Assembly: GCA_017555925.1 (NCBI GenBank)
Contig: JAFZFL010000176.1
Coordinates: 1 to 13,414 of the forward strand
Reading direction: 5' to 3'
Origin: Bacteroidales bacterium
Lineage (GTDB): Bacteria; Bacteroidota; Bacteroidia; Bacteroidales; UBA932
Length of the DNA: 13,414 bases
The notes under the pieces were generated by a model. The model did not search any database. It was not told the origin of the DNA and saw only the letters and a list, made by a program, of their open reading frames with translations. Position 1 is the stretch's first letter, and the number at the start of each line of letters is the position of its first letter. Positions 10,576 to 13,414 of this stretch are shown piece after piece. A program made the position numbers and the translations under genes.

Positions 10576-12060
10576 TTACAATAGAGGCCCCCACAAACGG
10601 GCAAAACTCTCCTTAACCTTATCTACCATTGGTCTTGCCGCCCATTTGGCTGCAGTTATCTGTTTGCATGACCTTATATCCTGTAAAAACTGCTTTTCAA
10701 TAATTTCTGCACAACCGGGATCATATATTACTCCCATAATCTCAAAATTATGCTCAAAACTCCTGATATCCATATTAGCAGAACCAACCACACTCATCTT
10801 GCTATCTATACTTATTACTTTCGAGTGGTTAAAACCCTTCTTGAAGAGATAAATTTTTGCACCTGCCTCCAAAAGTTCCGCAATATAAGACATTGTACTC
10901 CAATGTGCAATTTTTGTATCAGACTTTTCAGGTAACATTATCCTTACATCCACATCTCCCAATGCTGCAATCTTCAAAGCGTTGAGGATTGTCTCACAAG
11001 GAGTGAAATATGGAGTTACAATATATATATGCTTTTTGGCAACTGTTATTGCACTGAAATATGACTGCATTATACTTGACCAGTCACTGTCGGGACCACT
11101 TGAAATAATTTGAGAAAATATATGCTGTCCCTTTTTAAGGCGGTCGTTATTTATTTCAATTGGCGGATAATATTTCTTTTTGAAGCTCCACTTTCTTCTG
11201 TTTAATGCAAAATTCCTGTCCATGAGGAAACAGGCCTGCAATGAAAAGACAGACTCACCCTTGATTCTCATATGGGTATCGTGCCATCCTCCGCCCAACG
11301 CCCCATAATAGTAGCGGTCGGCTATATTTACACCTCCCATAAATGCAATCCTGCCATCTATCAGGAGTACCTTCCTGTGATTACGGTAGTTGATTTTTGA
11401 AAATGGCATAATGAGCCTTAATGGCGAGAAGATTATTACCTCTATCCCAGCAACTTGCATCTCCTCTATAATGGGTTTCTTCAAGAAAAAGCTACCAACA
11501 CCATCCACCATTACCTTAACCTCTACCCCATGCAATGCCTTCTTAACAAGGAGATCCTTAAAACGTTGCCCTGTCTTGTCATCATCAAAAATATAGGACT
11601 GCAGATGAATATGGTGAGTGGCAGACTCCATCTGGGCATACATTGCATCAAGCGCCTCTTTTCCTGTAAAATAGAAATCTATACTCTCATTATCATCAAT
11701 CAGTGTATGGCTATTCTTCAAATTCTGATAAATGAGCTTTTTGAATGGAGCCAACTCCGCACCCAACAAATTGTCATTCTTTCTGAGCAGTTCAAGCTGA
11801 TTTATGCTTGCAGCTCTCTTCAATTTATAATCGGCAATTCCTTTGCGGTTGAAGATCTTTCTCTTTCTGTAGTTCTGTCCTAACAGCAGATAGCATATCA
11901 CTCCAAAATATGGCAATAGAATAATGACAGTAACCCAAGCAAGTGTCTTTACAGGATCCTGCTTGCGTAAAATGAGATTGGCAGATATAAAAACAGCAAG
12001 TACCATATTCATAAAATATAGTACTGCCGAAATTATCTGCCAGAAGGTGCCTTGCAACAT
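10576..12060 (-). CDS. cls: Cardiolipin synthase (phospholipase D superfamily)
   Basis: This 494-residue membrane enzyme is predicted to make cardiolipin from two phosphatidylglycerol molecules. Two N-terminal transmembrane segments (about 6-30 and 39-60) carry the PLDc_N motif and the charged segment RKQDPVKTLAW. Two HKD catalytic motifs follow: His228-x-Lys230-x4-Asp235 in NHRKVLLIDG with downstream GGVNIADRY, and His412-x-Lys414-x4-Asp419 in NHSKVISIDS with GSANMDIRSF. Length and architecture match ClsA-type bacterial enzymes. Phosphatidylethanolamine as co-substrate (ClsC-like) cannot be excluded. I chose the ATG at 12060; a TTG at 12069 would add only three residues. It starts 45 bases after the PurL-like gene on the same strand and ends 62 bases before the transporter gene, with no terminator seen in either gap. 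Confidence 0.92.
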   Translation of the reverse strand: MLQGTFWQIISAVLYFMNMVLAVFISANLILRKQDPVKTLAWVTVIILLPYFGVICYLLLGQNYRKRKIFNRKGIADYKLKRAASINQLELLRKNDNLLGAELAPFKKLIYQNLKNSHTLIDDNESIDFYFTGKEALDAMYAQMESATHHIHLQSYIFDDDKTGQRFKDLLVKKALHGVEVKVMVDGVGSFFLKKPIIEEMQVAGIEVIIFSPLRLIMPFSKINYRNHRKVLLIDGRIAFMGGVNIADRYYYGALGGGWHDTHMRIKGESVFSLQACFLMDRNFALNRRKWSFKKKYYPPIEINNDRLKKGQHIFSQIISSGPDSDWSSIMQSYFSAITVAKKHIYIVTPYFTPCETILNALKIAALGDVDVRIMLPEKSDTKIAHWSTMSYIAELLEAGAKIYLFKKGFNHSKVISIDSKMSVVGSANMDIRSFEHNFEIMGVIYDPGCAEIIEKQFLQDIRSCKQITAAKWAARPMVDKVKESFARLWGPLL

Positions 12061-12105
12061 AATATGCAATTTTAGAGTGGGGTGCCTGTATTAAAAATGA
12101 AACCG

Positions 12106-12864
12106 CTAAAGCACGTAATCAGACACGTCTCCAAACGAAAGCTCGTCGAGTCTCATCTCTCCCTTTGTAACATGTCCCAACAACGTAACAGGAACATTGT
12201 TATTGAAGAGATAATCTACAAAATCATTCTCTTGAGAATCATTTACAGTAACTACCGCCATATATCGGCTTGGCCCAAAAAGAAACTCTTTGTCATCGAT
12301 CTCTGCATCTCCTGTAATATCAAAGCCAAGTTCATTTGGAGTACAACATTCAAGGAGTGATAGGAACAATCCGTTCGAAGATATATAATGGGCACTGGTT
12401 ACCAGTTCATTCTCTATTGCTTTTACCAGAGTATTCAAGTGTCCTGCATTAAAATTTTCATCAGGATCCATATCACCTACAAGATAAATTGTATCACCCT
12501 TACAATCAAATGCCATAGAAGTAACGTTCCTCTTTGATTTTACAAGGCCAAGCGCATTTATTCTTCTATCTTCTGAATTTTTTATAGTAAGATACCTTGC
12601 ACCTACACAAGCAAGTCTGATTACAGCCTCATTATTGGCTTTTGTAACAGCTATTGTCTCGTCATATTTATCAAGTGATGGAGATTCTGATTTGCTCACA
12701 GCAACTGTAAAAACACCTTTTGCTACACGCTCAATATCAGCGTCATAAGGATTCTCCACATACTTTTTCAATCCCTTCTGAAAATTACTGTCCTTTGCAA
12801 GAACATCACTTATATCAACCAAATCCTCAAGTTGGGCAATCTGCTTTCCGTAAATCTCTACCAT
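12106..12864 (-). CDS. PurL-like protein, shortened and lacking catalytic motifs
   Basis: This 252-residue protein resembles the C-terminal AIR-synthase-like half of phosphoribosylformylglycinamidine synthase (PurL). Residues 77-94 (NNEAVIRLACVGARYLTI) look like the PurL helix before its DCLNFGNP region. Residues 103-130 (INALGLVKSKR... GDTIYLVG) look like the strand leading into the AIRS C-domain. Residues 157-182 and 193-231 (EFLFGPSRYMAVV, LLGHVTKGEMRLD) match the C-domain. The stretch between the first two blocks, about 90 residues in PurL, is missing, and the motif SAHDVSDGG reads SAHYISSNG (157-165). The full family has 700-1300 residues. No stop or frameshift is visible, so this is an intact short gene and probably not a synthase. 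Its role is unknown; a regulatory or scaffolding paralogue is possible. The ATG at 12864 is preceded by a plausible promoter. Identification is from memory of the family. Confidence 0.7.
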   Translation of the reverse strand: MVEIYGKQIAQLEDLVDISDVLAKDSNFQKGLKKYVENPYDADIERVAKGVFTVAVSKSESPSLDKYDETIAVTKANNEAVIRLACVGARYLTIKNSEDRRINALGLVKSKRNVTSMAFDCKGDTIYLVGDMDPDENFNAGHLNTLVKAIENELVTSAHYISSNGLFLSLLECCTPNELGFDITGDAEIDDKEFLFGPSRYMAVVTVNDSQENDFVDYLFNNNVPVTLLGHVTKGEMRLDELSFGDVSDYVL

Positions 12865-12897
12865 AAATCAAAGCATTTATATTATGAAAATAACACA

Positions 12898-12931
12898 CGA
12901 AGATACAAAATTTATATTTGTCTTTTACAAA
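12898..12931 (-). promoter_or_regulatory. Probable promoter of the PurL-like gene (divergent from tRNA)
   Basis: Read on the minus strand, TATCTTCG lies at 12905-12898, the same -7 variant as before gyrB, with TTTG at 12931-12928. The spacer is 22 bases, longer than the usual 19-20, so the -33 assignment is less certain than the -7. The start of transcription would be about 28 bases before the ATG. The region overlaps the tRNA promoter on the other strand. Confidence 0.45.
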
Positions 12932-12947
12932 AAAGCTATTATATTTG
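12917..12947 (+). promoter_or_regulatory. tRNA-Leu promoter, exact Bacteroidetes consensus
   Basis: TTTG (12917-12920), a 19-base spacer and TATATTTG (12940-12947) match TTTG-N19-TAnnTTTG at every defined position. The tRNA begins at 12955, only 7 bases after the -7 box, so transcription should start at or within a few bases of the mature 5' end. Confidence 0.8.
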
Positions 12948-12954
12948 CAGTCCC

Positions 12955-13038
12955 GCCCAGATGGTGAAATTGGTAGACACGCCACTTTGAGGGGGTGGTG
13001 CCGGTATCGGTGTGCAAGTTCGAGTCTTGTTCTGGGCA
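12955..13038 (+). tRNA. tRNA-Leu (anticodon GAG)
   Basis: This is an 84-base class II tRNA. The acceptor stem GCCCAGA pairs with TCTGGGC (13031-13037), with discriminator A. The D arm contains AAATTGGTAGA. The anticodon stem CCACT/GGTGG encloses loop TTGAGGG with anticodon GAG, reading CUC and CUU leucine codons. A long variable arm (TGCCGGTATCGGTGT region) is typical of tRNA-Leu. The T arm is GCAAG-TTCGAGT-CTTGT. CCA is not encoded, so it is added after transcription. Confidence 0.95.
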
Positions 13039-13051
13039 CTCTCCAGATACG

Positions 13052-13091
13052 ATCCCTTGTAAATCATTGATTTATGAGGGATTTTCTTTTT
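13052..13091 (+). terminator. Rho-independent terminator of tRNA-Leu
   Basis: ATCCCTTGTAAAT (13052-13064) pairs with ATTTATGAGGGAT (13070-13082), including two G-U pairs, around a 5-base loop. TTTTCTTTTT follows. It ends transcription 14 bases after the tRNA 3' end. Confidence 0.9.
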
Positions 13092-13147
13092 ACCCGGTGT
13101 CCATTGCACCCTATGTCACGTAAAACTTCAATAAAACATTGGTATAA

Positions 13148-13354
13148 CAAATAAATGGGGAAAATGTTCTGAAGCCATTGACAATTCGGATGCTCCGGTA
13201 TCAGATTGAAGATTACACCATCACAAAGATTAAAGCCCTGCTGCTATCAACCAATATGACAATACAGCAGATTGGCAACCAATTGAATTTTCCATCACAA
13301 TCTGTACTTGGGAAATACTTCAAGCGCGTTACCGGCAAATCCCCTAAAGAATAA
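13148..13354 (+). pseudogene. AraC-family regulator remnant (C-terminal helix-turn-helix)
   Basis: The frame open from 13148 to the stop at 13352-13354 translates to the C-terminal half of an AraC/XylS DNA-binding domain. It contains LLLSTNMTIQQIGNQLNF, then SQSVLGKYFKRVTGKSPKE, the second helix-turn-helix and its trailing helix typical of Bacteroidetes regulators. The first helix-turn-helix and the whole sensor domain are missing: an in-frame stop lies at 13145-13147 and no homology is seen upstream. The only ATG inside is at 13190. The stop falls exactly where the family has Tyr in the usual KEYR ending (GAA-TAA), so both ends are damaged. The 5' neighbour is the tRNA terminator. The 56 bases at 13092-13147 hold nothing I recognise. 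Probably non-functional. Confidence 0.7.
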
Positions 13355-13373
13355 CTGAATATGCAATAAATCT

Positions 13374-13414
13374 CTAGAAATCAAATGCAACACCCAGCAT
13401 AATTCTACGGCCAA
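13374..13414 (-). CDS. C-terminal end of an outer-membrane protein (partial)
   Basis: Reading leftwards from the window edge, 12 codons give GRRIMLGVAFDF followed by TAG at 13376-13374. A last amphipathic strand ending in Phe after a GR(R/K)-type turn is typical of Bacteroidetes outer-membrane barrels and TonB-dependent receptors. Only the end is in the window, so no more specific call is possible. It converges on the AraC remnant 19 bases away. Confidence 0.55.
   Translation of the reverse strand, partial: GRRIMLGVAFDF

Overview
The window reads as chromosomal DNA of a Bacteroidota species, most likely order Bacteroidales. The evidence is mutually consistent: low-to-moderate GC; A-rich stretches instead of Shine-Dalgarno sites before start codons; promoters of the TTTG-N19-TAnnTTTG type; a serine palmitoyltransferase of the Bacteroides/Porphyromonas kind; and outer-membrane proteins ending in phenylalanine. 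Most of the content is housekeeping and lipid or sugar metabolism. I see no CRISPR array, phage module, toxin-antitoxin pair, defence island or complete insertion sequence.

Layout. Positions 2-1834 (+) encode a secreted outer-membrane beta-barrel protein. A gyrB promoter sits at its 3' end, followed by gyrB (1875-3872). An M23/LysM peptidoglycan hydrolase (3865-4860) starts inside the end of gyrB. Next on the plus strand come a serine palmitoyltransferase (4936-6189), a hairpin terminator, a short-chain dehydrogenase (6267-7094) that is a good candidate for the next step of sphingolipid synthesis, and a D-2-hydroxyacid dehydrogenase (7146-8078). A bidirectional terminator at 8111-8162 separates these from a minus-strand block.

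The minus-strand block, in transcription order, is: a PurL-like protein of 252 residues lacking the usual catalytic motif (12864-12106); a cardiolipin synthase-type phospholipase D protein (12060-10576); a FucP-family sugar/H+ symporter (10513-9218); and a ROK-family sugar kinase (9153-8200). The transporter and kinase form an obvious uptake-and-phosphorylation pair.

The right end holds a divergent promoter region, a tRNA-Leu(GAG) gene with its own near-perfect promoter and terminator, a decayed AraC-type regulator fragment (C-terminal helix-turn-helix only), and the last codons of another outer-membrane protein running in from the right on the minus strand.

The observations most worth a second look are the mini PurL-like pseudoenzyme, the SPT-SDR neighbourhood as a possible sphingolipid locus, and the regulator remnant beside the tRNA. 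No convincing new multi-gene system is visible.
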